Positions 24,810 to 35,157 of a DNA stretch of 64,000 nt are shown here, piece by piece. A program made the translations under genes and the position numbers. The stretch lies in contig NZ_CP035913.1 of assembly GCF_004209755.1 (NCBI RefSeq), forward strand, positions 2,418,001 to 2,482,000, given 5' to 3'. Position 1 is the stretch's first letter, and each line of letters starts with the position of its first letter. Under the pieces are notes generated by a model. It did not search any database. It saw only the letters and a program-made list of their open reading frames with translations, and had not been told where the DNA came from. Source of the DNA: Pseudoduganella lutea (GTDB lineage: Bacteria > Pseudomonadota > Gammaproteobacteria > Burkholderiales > Burkholderiaceae_D).

Positions 24810-25628
24810 CTATAACAGTTTCAGGGTAGCGACGAGCGGTGCGTGGTCCGACAATTTTGCCCAGATCGGGCCATGCAGGACCTGCGCCGATTCTACCTCG
24901 AAGCCGCGAACGTAGATACGATCCAGGCGGAAGAAGGGCAAGGCGGATGGGAAGGTGCGGGCTGGACGGACTGCCGCCTGCCTGCGGGCCAGGGTACGGA
25001 CGAGGTCGCCAAGGCTCGAGCCGGCGCCGATCTCGTCGAACACCTCCACCACGCCCAGTGCCTTGCGCAGCTTGGCGCTCAGCGTATTGCGCCAGTCATT
25101 GAAATCGCCGGCGATGATCACGGGCTCGTTGTTCGGTGCGGAAAGCTTTACCGCGTCGATCAGCGCCTCCACCTGCCGCACGCGGCTGCGCTCGAACAGG
25201 CCCAGGTGGATCACATAGCAATGCACCACGCCTTTCGGCGTTTCCACGATCGAGTGCAGGATGCCGCGCGCTTCATACGCATGGTCGGAAACGTCGGTAT
25301 TGGTCCACTTGGCGATCGGATGCTTCGACAGCAGCGCGTTGCCGTGGTGACCGTGGTCGTATTGCGCGTTCAGGCCATAGACGGACTGGTGCGATTCCCC
25401 GGCGAAGAATTCGTGCTGGCTGCTTTCAGGCCAGTGCTTAGCCCCATGCCGCTCCTCGCCGAAGCGGGCGGCAATGCGGTCATGCTGGCCCTGCACTTCC
25501 TGGAGGAAGATCAGGTCGGCATCGAATGCCGCAATGGCCTGCTTGAGCGCCAGCACGCGCGGCTTGCTGCGGTAGGAAACGCCCTTGTGGATGTTGTACG
25601 TGGCGACTTTGATCTTCATGAAAGCCAT
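24810..25628 (-). CDS. endonuclease/exonuclease/phosphatase-family protein, YbhP-like
   Basis: The 272-aa protein has the EEP fold markers VATYNIHKGVSYR at the start, FLQEVQGQH, HGNALLSKHPIA, IIAGDFNDWRNT and the terminal LSDHAPLVATL. It resembles E. coli YbhP, encoded next to clsB. Whether it cleaves nucleic acid or a lipid/phosphate ester is unknown. Translation may start at this ATG or at a second one three codons later (25619); neither has a clear ribosome site. Confidence 0.85.
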   Translation of the reverse strand: MAFMKIKVATYNIHKGVSYRSKPRVLALKQAIAAFDADLIFLQEVQGQHDRIAARFGEERHGAKHWPESSQHEFFAGESHQSVYGLNAQYDHGHHGNALLSKHPIAKWTNTDVSDHAYEARGILHSIVETPKGVVHCYVIHLGLFERSRVRQVEALIDAVKLSAPNNEPVIIAGDFNDWRNTLSAKLRKALGVVEVFDEIGAGSSLGDLVRTLARRQAAVRPARTFPSALPFFRLDRIYVRGFEVESAQVLHGPIWAKLSDHAPLVATLKLL

Positions 25629-25910
25629 TCTAGCGCCAACCGTGCTGATTCATCGCGGGCAATCGTGCGGCGGGGATACGATGACAAACATGCAAGGAGA
25701 CATTACCGGAATCCTCGCGGGCCGGCACAGGGTCCGAACCGGGCTCAGTCATGCAGTCTACTCCGGACGACGAAAGCGATGCCGCCAAAGCGTGGCAATT
25801 GTGCGCCGGCCGCACAAAAGATTGCTGCCAATAACCGGGATATCCCCTATAGTTGATCCAACAGAGGAACTTCAAGTTTCCAATTACAACTGACGCGAAC
25901 GGGAGGCTGT

Positions 25911-26303
25911 ATGGCGATCAGGACTTTCTGCACCACTTTTTGCACGGTATTGGCCACACTGTCGGCGCTGCCGGCAACGGCTTTCGAGATGCTGCCCGAA
26001 ACGAGCCCGGTGACCGCCGGTATCGCCAACCGCGGCAATGCGGCAGCTCCGCACGCTGCAGGGCGCGTGCTGTTCGAATCCGACGCGCCGATCGGCATGA
26101 CCGGCCCCGACCAGGGTTCGACATCGCTGCTCAACCAGACTGGAACGTATGTCGGGGGGCTGGTCGCCGGCGACATCGCCTATCGTCCGCACGCGCTGAC
26201 CACCAGCGAGCCCGAGCAGGGCAACCTGCCCCTGCTGGGTGCCGCCGCCATTGCGCTGCTGGTGGCGCAATTGCGGCGCTCGCGCCGGCCTGCCGTCAGG
26301 TAG
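25911..26303 (+). CDS. small exported protein with PEP-CTERM-like tail
   Basis: This 130-aa protein has a Sec signal peptide (residues 1-24, ending LSALPATAFE), a short Gly/Thr/Pro-rich body and a C-terminal hydrophobic segment. The tail, SEPEQGNLPLLGAAAIALL and then LRRSRRPAVR, has the Pro-Glu-Pro-like motif, membrane span and basic end of PEP-CTERM proteins, but the motif is EPEQ, not PEP. GGGAGG precedes the ATG. It is convergent with nudB (8 bases between stops). The 280-bp region upstream holds a GGGATATCCC palindrome (25837-25846) and no other gene. Confidence 0.7.
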   Translation: MAIRTFCTTFCTVLATLSALPATAFEMLPETSPVTAGIANRGNAAAPHAAGRVLFESDAPIGMTGPDQGSTSLLNQTGTYVGGLVAGDIAYRPHALTTSEPEQGNLPLLGAAAIALLVAQLRRSRRPAVR

Positions 26304-26311
26304 CGGGGCCG

Positions 26312-26776
26312 TCAGCGGCCCAGTATCCGCGGCAGCTGCAGGATCGCTTCCGCGTTCGACGCGGAAAAGCACCTGTCCGCGGCTTCAAGATGCGGCAACC
26401 ACGCGTGCGCGGTGTGCTCGCGTGGCGACAGCATGATGGGGATCTCGCGCGGCACTTCCACGCTGAACACGTGCTCGGTGTTGTGGGTGACACCGGGCGC
26501 GTAGCGGTGGCGCCATATCGGATAGATCTCGTACACATTGGACAGGTGCCAGTCGCGCAGCACGATGCGTTCGCCATCGGCCACGATGCCGGTTTCCTCG
26601 AACAGTTCCCGGGTGGCGGTGGCCTGCAGCGGTTCGTCCACGGCATCCAGCGAGCCCGTGACCGATTGCCAGAAACCGGGATGGCCAGTGCGCTCGATCA
26701 GCAGGACCTGCAGGTCGGCCGTGTGGATGACGACAAGGACGGAAATGGGGATTTTTGGGGGTTTTACAGTTGTCAC
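26312..26776 (-). CDS. nudB: dihydroneopterin triphosphate diphosphatase (Nudix)
   Basis: This 154-aa Nudix hydrolase removes pyrophosphate from dihydroneopterin triphosphate in folate synthesis. The Nudix box reads GSLDAVDEPLQATATRELFE then ETGI, with the one-residue insert seen in NudB. PISVLVVIHT, FWQSVTGS and AHAWLP also fit. I set a GTG start at 26776 because it gives the E. coli-like ten-residue lead. A TTG at 26809 is possible. It lies downstream of aspS but is separated from it by a terminator, so it probably has its own promoter. Confidence 0.85.
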   Translation of the reverse strand: MTTVKPPKIPISVLVVIHTADLQVLLIERTGHPGFWQSVTGSLDAVDEPLQATATRELFEETGIVADGERIVLRDWHLSNVYEIYPIWRHRYAPGVTHNTEHVFSVEVPREIPIMLSPREHTAHAWLPHLEAADRCFSASNAEAILQLPRILGR

Positions 26777-26815
26777 GTGTACAGGCAGCTCTGTTGAACC
26801 CCACGGCAAGTGCTC

Positions 26816-26840
26816 GGGTCAGACCCGCCGGGTCTGACCC
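26816..26840. repeat. perfect 11-bp-arm palindrome (GGGTCAGACCC)
   Basis: GGGTCAGACCC (26816-26826) and GGGTCTGACCC (26830-26840) pair perfectly over a three-base loop. It is placed between nudB and aspS. A related but interrupted form is at 29864-29962. Confidence 0.75.
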
Positions 26841-26883
26841 CAGAGTCTGCTTCTGGGGTCGTTGCGAATTTGATCGACACACG

Positions 26884-26907
26884 TAAAAAAGGGCGCCGCA
26901 GCGCCCT
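26884..26907 (-). terminator. intrinsic terminator of aspS
   Basis: On the minus strand AGGGCGC, a four-base loop, GCGCCC and then TTTTTT form a textbook rho-independent terminator ten bases after the aspS stop. Confidence 0.9.
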
Positions 26908-26916
26908 CTTCCAAGC

Positions 26917-28722
<1,806 letters not shown>

Positions 28723-28786
28723 GATTATTTCTCGTTCAGGTTGAATTGGGGCTGTGACAATGGAAGCTGTGACCCGGTAGAGGGCT

Positions 28787-29383
28787 TCATTCGGGGGCGA
28801 CCACGCCCATCGACACAATGTATTTCAGGGCGGCGTCGACGGTCATGTCGAGCTCCACCACGTTTTCGCGCGCCATCATCAGGAAGAAGCCGGAGGTCGG
28901 GTTCGGCGTCGTCGGCACGTACACGGACACATAGTCTCCCACCAGGTGGTTTTTGACGTCGCCACCGGGGGCGCCCGTCAGGAATCCGATCGTGTACGAG
29001 TTCGCGTGCGGGTAGGGAATCAGGACCGCCTTGCGGAACGCATTGCCGGACGATGAGAACAACGTATCCGACACCTGCTTCACGCTGCCGTACAGCGAGC
29101 TGACGACGGGAATGCGATGCAGCAGCTTTTCCCATAGCCGCAGCACGTAGTTGCCGATCAGGTTGTTGGCCAGCAGGCCGACGACGAACACGATGAGAAT
29201 CGTCAGGATCGCGCCGAAGCCGGGAATGTCGAACCCGACCAGCGTGCGCGGCTGCCAGCGCTCCGGAACGAACAGCAGCGACTGGTCCAGCGTGCCAATG
29301 ATGATGTTCAGCACCCAGGCCGTGATGGCCAGCGGCACCAGGACCAGCAACCCCGTCAGGAAGCACTTGCGTATCGTGTTCAT
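28787..29383 (-). CDS. DUF502 inner-membrane protein
   Basis: The 198-aa protein has two membrane spans (about residues 8-30 and 54-78) followed by a conserved soluble region with [20 protein letters not shown] and [17 protein letters not shown], the hallmarks of DUF502. Its function is not established. It is a constant neighbour of aspS and fmdB in betaproteobacteria. The start at 29383 lies seven bases after the fmdB stop. A longer reading frame upstream overlaps fmdB and is not coding. Confidence 0.88.
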   Translation of the reverse strand: MNTIRKCFLTGLLVLVPLAITAWVLNIIIGTLDQSLLFVPERWQPRTLVGFDIPGFGAILTILIVFVVGLLANNLIGNYVLRLWEKLLHRIPVVSSLYGSVKQVSDTLFSSSGNAFRKAVLIPYPHANSYTIGFLTGAPGGDVKNHLVGDYVSVYVPTTPNPTSGFFLMMARENVVELDMTVDAALKYIVSMGVVAPE

Positions 29384-29390
29384 CAGCACC

Positions 29391-29702
29391 TTAGTTCTTG
29401 TCGCCGGTGCCGGTGGCTGCCGGCACGGTGGGCGCAGGCGCGGCACTCGACGATTCCGCTTTCGGCGCATCGGCCTTGGCACCATCGGCCTTGGCGGCCA
29501 CGCCGGTGGCTGGCGCATTGCCGCCACGGAAATCGGTCACGTACCAGCCGGTGCCTTTCAACTGAAAGCCGGCCGCGGTCAACTGCTTCTTGAAGGTGGA
29601 TTTGCCGCAGGAGGGGCATTCCGTGAGCTGCGGATCGGAGATCTTCTGCAGCACATCCTTGGCAAAGCCACATTCCTCGCAGCGGTAGGCATAGATAGGC
29701 AT
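29391..29702 (-). CDS. FmdB-family zinc-ribbon protein
   Basis: The 103-aa protein starts with the FmdB zinc ribbon: MPIYAYRCEECG followed by CPSCG about 20 residues later, giving four Cys ligands. The C-terminal half is a low-complexity Ala/Lys/Pro tail. The family is proposed to be regulatory, but its role is not firmly known. It is the first gene of the fmdB-DUF502-aspS operon. Upstream is a 290-bp region that carries a composite palindrome. Confidence 0.88.
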   Translation of the reverse strand: MPIYAYRCEECGFAKDVLQKISDPQLTECPSCGKSTFKKQLTAAGFQLKGTGWYVTDFRGGNAPATGVAAKADGAKADAPKAESSSAAPAPTVPAATGTGDKN

Positions 29703-29863
29703 CTGTTACTCCGCAAAAAACATCAAAAACCCTGAATTATAAGTGTTTTTGCGGACGAAGCCTTATTTTGCGGGGCGGGAAAACCAGTGACGGCGACGAA
29801 TGCCGTCAAGTTATGGTCAGGCCAGCATATCGGGCTGCATGCATCCCCCAAAAGCAAAGGGCC

Positions 29864-29962
29864 GGGGTCGGACCCGGCGGGGCTTTGCCGGGATTTCAAG
29901 GAGCTCCGCTCCTTGCCGGCAAAGCGGTGCTGGCCTGCAGGCCAGCGCTCCTCCCTGACCCC
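29864..29962. repeat. composite palindrome: GGGTC-type arms with modular palindromes inside
   Basis: Outer arms GGGGTCGG (from 29864) and CCTGACCCC (to 29962) resemble the simple hairpin at 26816-26840 but are separated. Inside: GCTTTGCCGG (29882-29891) pairs with CCGGCAAAGC (29916-29925) around CAAGGAG/CTCCTTG (29897-29915). Next comes a perfect 18-bp palindrome at 29929-29946 (GCTGGCCTG/CAGGCCAGC). The rest of 29703-29994 holds no gene that I can support. Confidence 0.75.
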
Positions 29963-29994
29963 AGGGGCTGCCGCCGGGTTTGCCTTATCTGAAT

Positions 29995-30612
29995 TCAGCG
30001 GCGCCGCCACTCCATCCAGCGCTCCTGGCCGCCGAAGACGGGCAGCGAGTCGGGCACCGGCTCGTCTTCCACCAGCGTGAAATGGGGCGCCAGCAGGGCA
30101 TCGAGCTCGGCGCGGGCGATGCCGAATGGCGGGCCCTTGCCGGGGTCGCCAAAGTAGAAGTAGCCGGCCAGCAGCCCGTCGTGCGGCAGCAGTTCGGCCC
30201 ACCGTTGCACGACGCGGGGCTGGTGCTCGGGCGGCAGCGCGCACAAGAAGGCGCGTTCGTAGATCACATCGAGCTTGTTCGGCGGCTGGTACGTGAAGAA
30301 ATCGGCCTGCACGATACGCTCCGGCCAGCGCCGGACGGTTTTTTTCGCCCGTTCCACCGCGTTGGGCGAGAAATCGATGGCGTGCGCATCCCAGCCCGCC
30401 TCGCACATCAGGTCCAGCTCATAGGCCGAGCCGGCGCCGGGAATCAGCGCCACCGGCGGCACGACGGCCGCATCGGCGGCCGCGTCGCGCGAGGCCACCA
30501 GGCTGCGCAGCTGCTCCGGGATGCCGCCCAGGTCCCACGGCATGAATTGCCGGGCAAAGCGTTCATCCCAGAAGCGGGGATCGAGAGGGTCGCGCGTATC
30601 GAATTCGGGCAT
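29995..30612 (-). CDS. TPMT-family class I SAM-dependent methyltransferase
   Basis: This 205-aa protein resembles the thiopurine/thiol S-methyltransferase family: FWDERFARQFMPWDLGGIPE at the start, the SAM motif ALIPGAGSAYELDLM, AHAIDFSPNAVE and DVIYERAFLCALPPE. The substrate may be a thiol, selenium or tellurium compound, or another small molecule; the sequence does not say. The ATG directly follows the ubiB stop (TGA then ATG), so it is coupled to ubiB, which is unusual enough to note. It ends near the composite palindrome. Confidence 0.82.
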   Translation of the reverse strand: MPEFDTRDPLDPRFWDERFARQFMPWDLGGIPEQLRSLVASRDAAADAAVVPPVALIPGAGSAYELDLMCEAGWDAHAIDFSPNAVERAKKTVRRWPERIVQADFFTYQPPNKLDVIYERAFLCALPPEHQPRVVQRWAELLPHDGLLAGYFYFGDPGKGPPFGIARAELDALLAPHFTLVEDEPVPDSLPVFGGQERWMEWRRR

Positions 30613-32181
30613 TCACATCACTCCATGCCAGCGCAGGTAAGCCTGGAAGCCGATGGCCCCGGCCACGAAGGCGCCGACGAAATAAACGAAAAAGCTCAAC
30701 AGGCGATTGGTACGGCGTTGTTCCTCCGTCAGTTGCCGCAGCAACTCGTTGGTAGTCTGGTCCCGCTCGCCCAGCGCCGTCAGCGCCTGATGGGTCAGGC
30801 GCGGCAGCTGCGGCAGGATGTGCGAGTACCGGGGCGCTTCCGCCTTCAGCTTGTCCACCAGGCCACGCCAGCCCACCTGCTCGGATACCCACCGTTCCAG
30901 GTGCGGCCGCGCCGTCTTCCACAAATCGAGGTCCGGGTCCAGCACGCGGCCCATGCCCTCGATATTGAGCAGCGTCTTTTGCAGCAGTACCAGCTGGGGC
31001 TGTACCTCGACATTGAAACGGCGCGACGTCTGGAACAAGCGTAACAAAATCTGGCCGAACGAGATGTCCTTCAGCGGCCGGTCGAAGATCGGTTCGCAGC
31101 AAGCGCGTACCGCCGCCTCCAGCTCGTCGACACGGGTATTCTTCGGCGCCCAGCCCGATTCGATGTGGGCCTCGGCCACCCGCTTGTAGTCGCGCCGGAA
31201 GAACGCCAGGAAGTTTTGCGACAGGTAATCCTTGTCGTAATCGTTCAGCGTGCCGACGATGCCGAAGTCCAGCGCGATATAGCGGCCAAACGTGGCGGGA
31301 TCGATCGACACGAGGATATTCCCGGGATGCATGTCGGCATGGAAGAAGCCGTCGCGGAAGACCTGCGTGAAGAAGATCTCCACGCCATCGCTGCTGAGCT
31401 TTTTCATGTCGACGCCCGCTTCCACCAGCCGGTCGATCTGCGAGACGGGAATGCCGGTCATGCGCTCCATCGTGATCACGTCGCTGGAGCAGTAATCCCA
31501 GTACATCTCCGGCACCATCAGCAGGTTCGAATCGGCGAAGTTGCGACGCAGCTGCGCGGCATTGGCGGCCTCGCGCATCAGGTCCAGCTCGTCGTGCAGG
31601 TACTTGTCGAACTCGGCGACGACTTCCTTCATTTTCAGCCGGTGGGCATCTTTCCACAGCCGGTTGATCATGTCCGCGGCCAGGTTCATCAGCGCCACGT
31701 CTTCGTCGATCAGCTTTTTCATACCGGGACGCAATACCTTGACGGCGATCGGGGTACCATCCGGCAACGCGCCGAAGTGCACCTGGGCGATCGACGCGGA
31801 GGCAACCGGCACGCGCTCGAAACGGGCGAACAGCTGGTCGGGATGGGCGCCCAGCGAGCGTTCGATCTGCGCCACCGCCAGGTCGGAATCGAACGGCGGC
31901 ACGCGGTCCTGCAGCTTCGACAGTTCCGCGATCAGGTCCGGCGGCAGCAGGTCGCTGCGCGTGGACAGCACCTGCCCCAGCTTGACGAAGATGGGGCCCA
32001 GTTCTTCGAGCGCCATGCGCAGGCGGATGGCGCGTGCCGTCGAGATATCGCGCCAGAAGAACGCCGTGTCGAAGAAGCGGTTGATGCCGGGCTTGTCGAA
32101 GCCGGAAATGGCGATTTCATCGAGGCCGTATTTGACGATGACACGAAGGATTTTAAGCAGGCGTAGGAATTTCAGGATCAT
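30613..32181 (-). CDS. ubiB: UbiB, ABC1/ADCK-like protein for ubiquinone synthesis
   Basis: The 522-aa protein is an atypical kinase-like ATPase needed for ubiquinone synthesis. The KxGQ signature is at residues 67-70 ([18 protein letters not shown]), followed by the Ala-rich loop ([10 protein letters not shown]), [17 protein letters not shown] and ALDFGIVG. The C-terminus has a membrane-anchoring span ([19 protein letters not shown]). It overlaps ubiJ by four bases upstream and is followed at once by a methyltransferase gene. Confidence 0.95.
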   Translation of the reverse strand: MILKFLRLLKILRVIVKYGLDEIAISGFDKPGINRFFDTAFFWRDISTARAIRLRMALEELGPIFVKLGQVLSTRSDLLPPDLIAELSKLQDRVPPFDSDLAVAQIERSLGAHPDQLFARFERVPVASASIAQVHFGALPDGTPIAVKVLRPGMKKLIDEDVALMNLAADMINRLWKDAHRLKMKEVVAEFDKYLHDELDLMREAANAAQLRRNFADSNLLMVPEMYWDYCSSDVITMERMTGIPVSQIDRLVEAGVDMKKLSSDGVEIFFTQVFRDGFFHADMHPGNILVSIDPATFGRYIALDFGIVGTLNDYDKDYLSQNFLAFFRRDYKRVAEAHIESGWAPKNTRVDELEAAVRACCEPIFDRPLKDISFGQILLRLFQTSRRFNVEVQPQLVLLQKTLLNIEGMGRVLDPDLDLWKTARPHLERWVSEQVGWRGLVDKLKAEAPRYSHILPQLPRLTHQALTALGERDQTTNELLRQLTEEQRRTNRLLSFFVYFVGAFVAGAIGFQAYLRWHGVM

Positions 32182-32816
32182 CGAGGGTCGGCGCCTTGCT
32201 TGTTCATCTTGTTGTTGAGTTTCTGTTCCAGCTTTTCCAGCCGCTTGGCAAAGCGCTCGACATCGTCACGCAGGCGCGTCACGTCGCCGGCAAATGCCTG
32301 CGCGGTCACGGGGCGCACCAGCACCGGATTCTCTTCCAGGAAATATTCAGCGACATTTTCCGTCACTTTGCGCTGCCCTTGCTGCAGGGAGGCCAGCGCC
32401 GACTTCATGCCCGATACCATGCGCACGGCGGCCACCGGACCGAAGACTTTTTCGAGGTCGTGCTCGGCTTCCCAGCGCAGCGCCTGCGACAGCCGCGAGA
32501 TCGCATTGGCGAATTCCGCATCGCCCTCGATTTGCACATAGGAAAACGCACGTTCGCGGTTTTGCGCGATCAGCGGCAAGTCGGACAGTTTCAGGCGGAT
32601 GGTGACGGCAGCGCCCTGCTCGGCACTTGCAGCCTCGACCATGCCGTCGGCCGCCACGCGCAGGCGCAGCTCGACAGGCGACGCATCGATGCGGGCAACC
32701 TTGCCGGCATATTGCTTCAGCTCGGCGCGAGCCCAGGGCTCCTGCGCCAGCAGGTGATTGATGGTGGCGGCGGCCGGCATCGACAATGTCGGCAACGCAT
32801 TCGGGAATGGGAACAT
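32178..32816 (-). CDS. ubiJ: UbiJ, SCP2-domain ubiquinone biosynthesis factor
   Basis: The 212-aa protein begins with an SCP2-like lipid-binding domain ([20 protein letters not shown], then [13 protein letters not shown]) and ends in a helical, probably coiled-coil part ([20 protein letters not shown]). In E. coli UbiJ binds the isoprenoid intermediates and organises the Ubi complex with UbiK. It is encoded directly before ubiB with a four-base overlap. A Tim44-domain gene lies between it and ubiE, separated by a terminator. Confidence 0.9.
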   Translation of the reverse strand: MFPFPNALPTLSMPAAATINHLLAQEPWARAELKQYAGKVARIDASPVELRLRVAADGMVEAASAEQGAAVTIRLKLSDLPLIAQNRERAFSYVQIEGDAEFANAISRLSQALRWEAEHDLEKVFGPVAAVRMVSGMKSALASLQQGQRKVTENVAEYFLEENPVLVRPVTAQAFAGDVTRLRDDVERFAKRLEKLEQKLNNKMNKQGADPR

Positions 32817-32827
32817 GTTTTAGGAGC

Positions 32828-32866
32828 GCAAAAAAACAAAACCGCCCAGGAAATCCAGGGCGGTTT
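32828..32866 (-). terminator. intrinsic terminator after the Tim44-domain gene
   Basis: On the minus strand AAACCGCCC and GGGCGGTTT pair over a ten-base loop, followed by TTGTTTTTTT. It stops transcription of the Tim44-domain gene before ubiJ. Confidence 0.88.
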
Positions 32867-32889
32867 CGATCTTACCAGTTTGCAGGAGA

Positions 32890-33897
32890 TTAACCCTGCA
32901 CGATGGTGTCATCAAGCTTAAGCAACCTGCTGGATACCCCGAGCAGCCAGCCGCCATTGCCACTGACCGGCTTCACCAGGTTCCATACTTCATTCAATGG
33001 TTCCGGCAGCGCATCCGGTGCCGGCTTGGTGCGGCCGGTGAACTGCACCGAAGCCACGTATTCGGACCCGGTGTTCTCGATGCCCAGCAGTTCCGCTTCG
33101 ATCTCGACGACGTCGGTGTAGTCTTCCTTGCCGCCCCGTTCCTGGATCTGCATGCGCAGTTCGGCGAACACTTCCGGCGTGGTGAATTCACGGATATCGT
33201 TCACGTCGCTCTTGTCCCACGCGGCCTGCAGGCGAATGAAATTGCCCTTGGCGTGGCGCAGGAATGCGGCCTGGTCGAAGTCCGCCGGCACACCCCATTG
33301 CTGGTGCGGCTGCTGCACGTTCGAACCAGGCTTGTTCAGGTCGATGCCCGACGATGCCGGCTGCAGGCGCGAACCGATTTCCGGCGTGGACGAGCCGCCC
33401 TGGGGTGCCTGGTTGCCGAAGTTGCCATTACCACCGCCATTGTTGCCGCCGAAGCCGCCCGCATAGGCGCTGGCCGGCTGGGCACGGTTACCCTGCGACT
33501 TGCCCTTGATCAGGCGCCAGATGAAGAAGATGGCGGCGGCGATCAGCGCGAACGTGAGAAGCGTGCCGATCATGCTGGCCAGCGCGCCGCCGATGCCCAG
33601 GTGCGACAGCAACGCGCCCAGGCCCAGGCCCAGCAGTGCGCCGCCGAGGATGCCCTTCCACATGCTCGGCTTCTTGGCCGCCATGGCCGGCGCCGGCGCC
33701 GGCTGGTTCGCTGGGCGAGCCGCGTTCTGCTGTTGCGGCGTGGCCGGCTGCGCCTGGCGCGGCGCCATGTTCTTCACGTTCTGCGACTGGCGGCCGAACG
33801 ATTTGCCGCCGCCCATCGGGCGCGCCGACAGCTCCGCCGTCATCGAGATGGCGGCAAGCGCAAGCGTGGCGCCGACAAGGAATTTTTTCAGTTTCAT
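32890..33897 (-). CDS. Tim44-domain membrane protein
   Basis: The 335-aa protein has a signal-like N-terminus (KKFLVGATLALAAISMTAELSA), a low-complexity Gln/Pro/Ala linker, two membrane segments (about residues 83-100 and 103-127), a Gly/Asn-rich stretch and a C-terminal Tim44-like domain (about 200-335, with FLRHAKGNFIRLQAAWDKSD). The function of bacterial Tim44-like proteins is not settled; a role in membrane protein handling has been proposed. It is encoded between ubiE and ubiJ and ends at a strong terminator. Confidence 0.87.
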   Translation of the reverse strand: MKLKKFLVGATLALAAISMTAELSARPMGGGKSFGRQSQNVKNMAPRQAQPATPQQQNAARPANQPAPAPAMAAKKPSMWKGILGGALLGLGLGALLSHLGIGGALASMIGTLLTFALIAAAIFFIWRLIKGKSQGNRAQPASAYAGGFGGNNGGGNGNFGNQAPQGGSSTPEIGSRLQPASSGIDLNKPGSNVQQPHQQWGVPADFDQAAFLRHAKGNFIRLQAAWDKSDVNDIREFTTPEVFAELRMQIQERGGKEDYTDVVEIEAELLGIENTGSEYVASVQFTGRTKPAPDALPEPLNEVWNLVKPVSGNGGWLLGVSSRLLKLDDTIVQG

Positions 33898-33915
33898 GGC
33901 TCTGTCCTAGGTTGA

Positions 33916-34650
33916 TTACAGTTTGATGCCGGTGTGTAAAGCGGCCACACCTGCCGTCAGGTTGTAATACTGGACCCGCTCCAGTCCTGCTGCCTGCATC
34001 ATCGTCTTCAACGTTTCCTGGTCCGGATGCATGCGGATCGATTCAGCCAGGTAACGGTAGCTTTCCGAATCGTTGGCGATCCGCTTGCCCAGCCATGGCA
34101 GCACCGAGAACGAATAGATGTCGTACGGCTTTTGCAGCGGCTCGGCGACCTTCGAGAATTCCAGCACCAGCAGCTTGCCGCCGGGCTTGAGCACGCGGCG
34201 CATTTCCGCCAGCGCCTGGTCCTTGTGCGTCATGTTGCGCAGGCCGAAGGCCACGCTGACGCGATCGAAATAATTGTCCGGGAACGGCAGCTTTTCCGCA
34301 TCACACAGCAAGGTGGGGGTCACGAGACCCTTGTTCAAGAGCCGGTCGCGGCCCACCCGGAGCATCGATTCGTTGATGTCCGTGAGCCACACCTCGCCCG
34401 TCGGCCCCGCCTGCTTGGCGAACGCCTTGGCCAGGTCGCCCGTGCCCCCGGCAATGTCCAGCACCTTCATGCCGGCGCGCACGCCCGCGTTGGCGATCGT
34501 GAACGTTTTCCAGATGCGGTGCAGACCGCCGGACATCAGGTCGTTCATCACGTCGTACTTGGCGGCGACGGAGTGGAAGACCTTGGCGACTTCCTTGACT
34601 TTCTCGTCCTCGTTGACGGTCTTGTAGCCGAAGTGGGTGGTGTTGGTCAT
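33916..34650 (-). CDS. ubiE: ubiquinone/menaquinone C-methyltransferase
   Basis: The 244-aa enzyme methylates the benzoquinol ring of demethylubiquinol precursors using SAM. Signatures are [20 protein letters not shown] near the start, the SAM loop [30 protein letters not shown] and the C-terminal [14 protein letters not shown]. The start at 34650 gives the standard length; an upstream reading to 34773 has no family match. It is separated from the Tim44-domain gene by 18 bases. Confidence 0.96.
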   Translation of the reverse strand: MTNTTHFGYKTVNEDEKVKEVAKVFHSVAAKYDVMNDLMSGGLHRIWKTFTIANAGVRAGMKVLDIAGGTGDLAKAFAKQAGPTGEVWLTDINESMLRVGRDRLLNKGLVTPTLLCDAEKLPFPDNYFDRVSVAFGLRNMTHKDQALAEMRRVLKPGGKLLVLEFSKVAEPLQKPYDIYSFSVLPWLGKRIANDSESYRYLAESIRMHPDQETLKTMMQAAGLERVQYYNLTAGVAALHTGIKL

Positions 34651-34872
34651 TAGCGTTGTGAGTGGAGACGGTGGGACGGGTTGATCTTCCGGCATTATAC
34701 AAGCGTCATCCGACAGGCAGCGCCCGTGGTTCGCCAGCGCCACACCCATTGCTGAATTAGCAATTTCCAACACTTTTTCAAAATCATGTCAACCACCCTC
34801 GGCAAGGCCGCGTTAAGTGAGCAAGCCGGTCTCTTCGACACGGCATCTGTCTACTGAATACGGAGGAAGACA

Positions 34873-35130
34873 ATGGAGCTTCAGCATCAACTCCCCGCGG
34901 ATATTTATTTTCCCGAGATCGATGAGGCAACCCGCCAGATGATCGACGCAACGGATGCACAGGCGCGCCGCGCCCAAGGTGGCAAGCCGCCCGCACCGAT
35001 GCCGTTCAATGCCGAGGCAATCCGTACGCTGCCGCCCGCCGCCCGCGCCGCCTTCCGCTACATCTGGGAACGCGAACAGCGCCGCTACGAGGAATACGTA
35101 CAGCGCCGCCGCAGCAACGCGGTGAACTGA
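34873..35130 (+). CDS. small conserved-looking hypothetical protein, 85 aa
   Basis: I do not recognise this protein. A strong GGAGG ribosome site precedes the ATG, so it is probably real. The sequence is charged and helical, with FPEIDEATRQMID in the first half and a basic helix (RYIWEREQRRYEEYVQRRR) at the end, and it has no Cys or signal peptide. It is divergent from ubiE (222 bp between starts, with an ATTGCT/AGCAAT palindrome at 34748-34764) and convergent with the flavin monooxygenase gene. Confidence 0.65.
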   Translation: MELQHQLPADIYFPEIDEATRQMIDATDAQARRAQGGKPPAPMPFNAEAIRTLPPAARAAFRYIWEREQRRYEEYVQRRRSNAVN

Positions 35131-35157
35131 TCCAACAGGGCTCTACAGCCCCTGCAT

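Noticed and set aside
25585..25893. 102-codon plus-strand frame upstream of the small exported protein
   Set aside because: Overlaps the YbhP-like gene start, has no ribosome site and its composition is random-looking.
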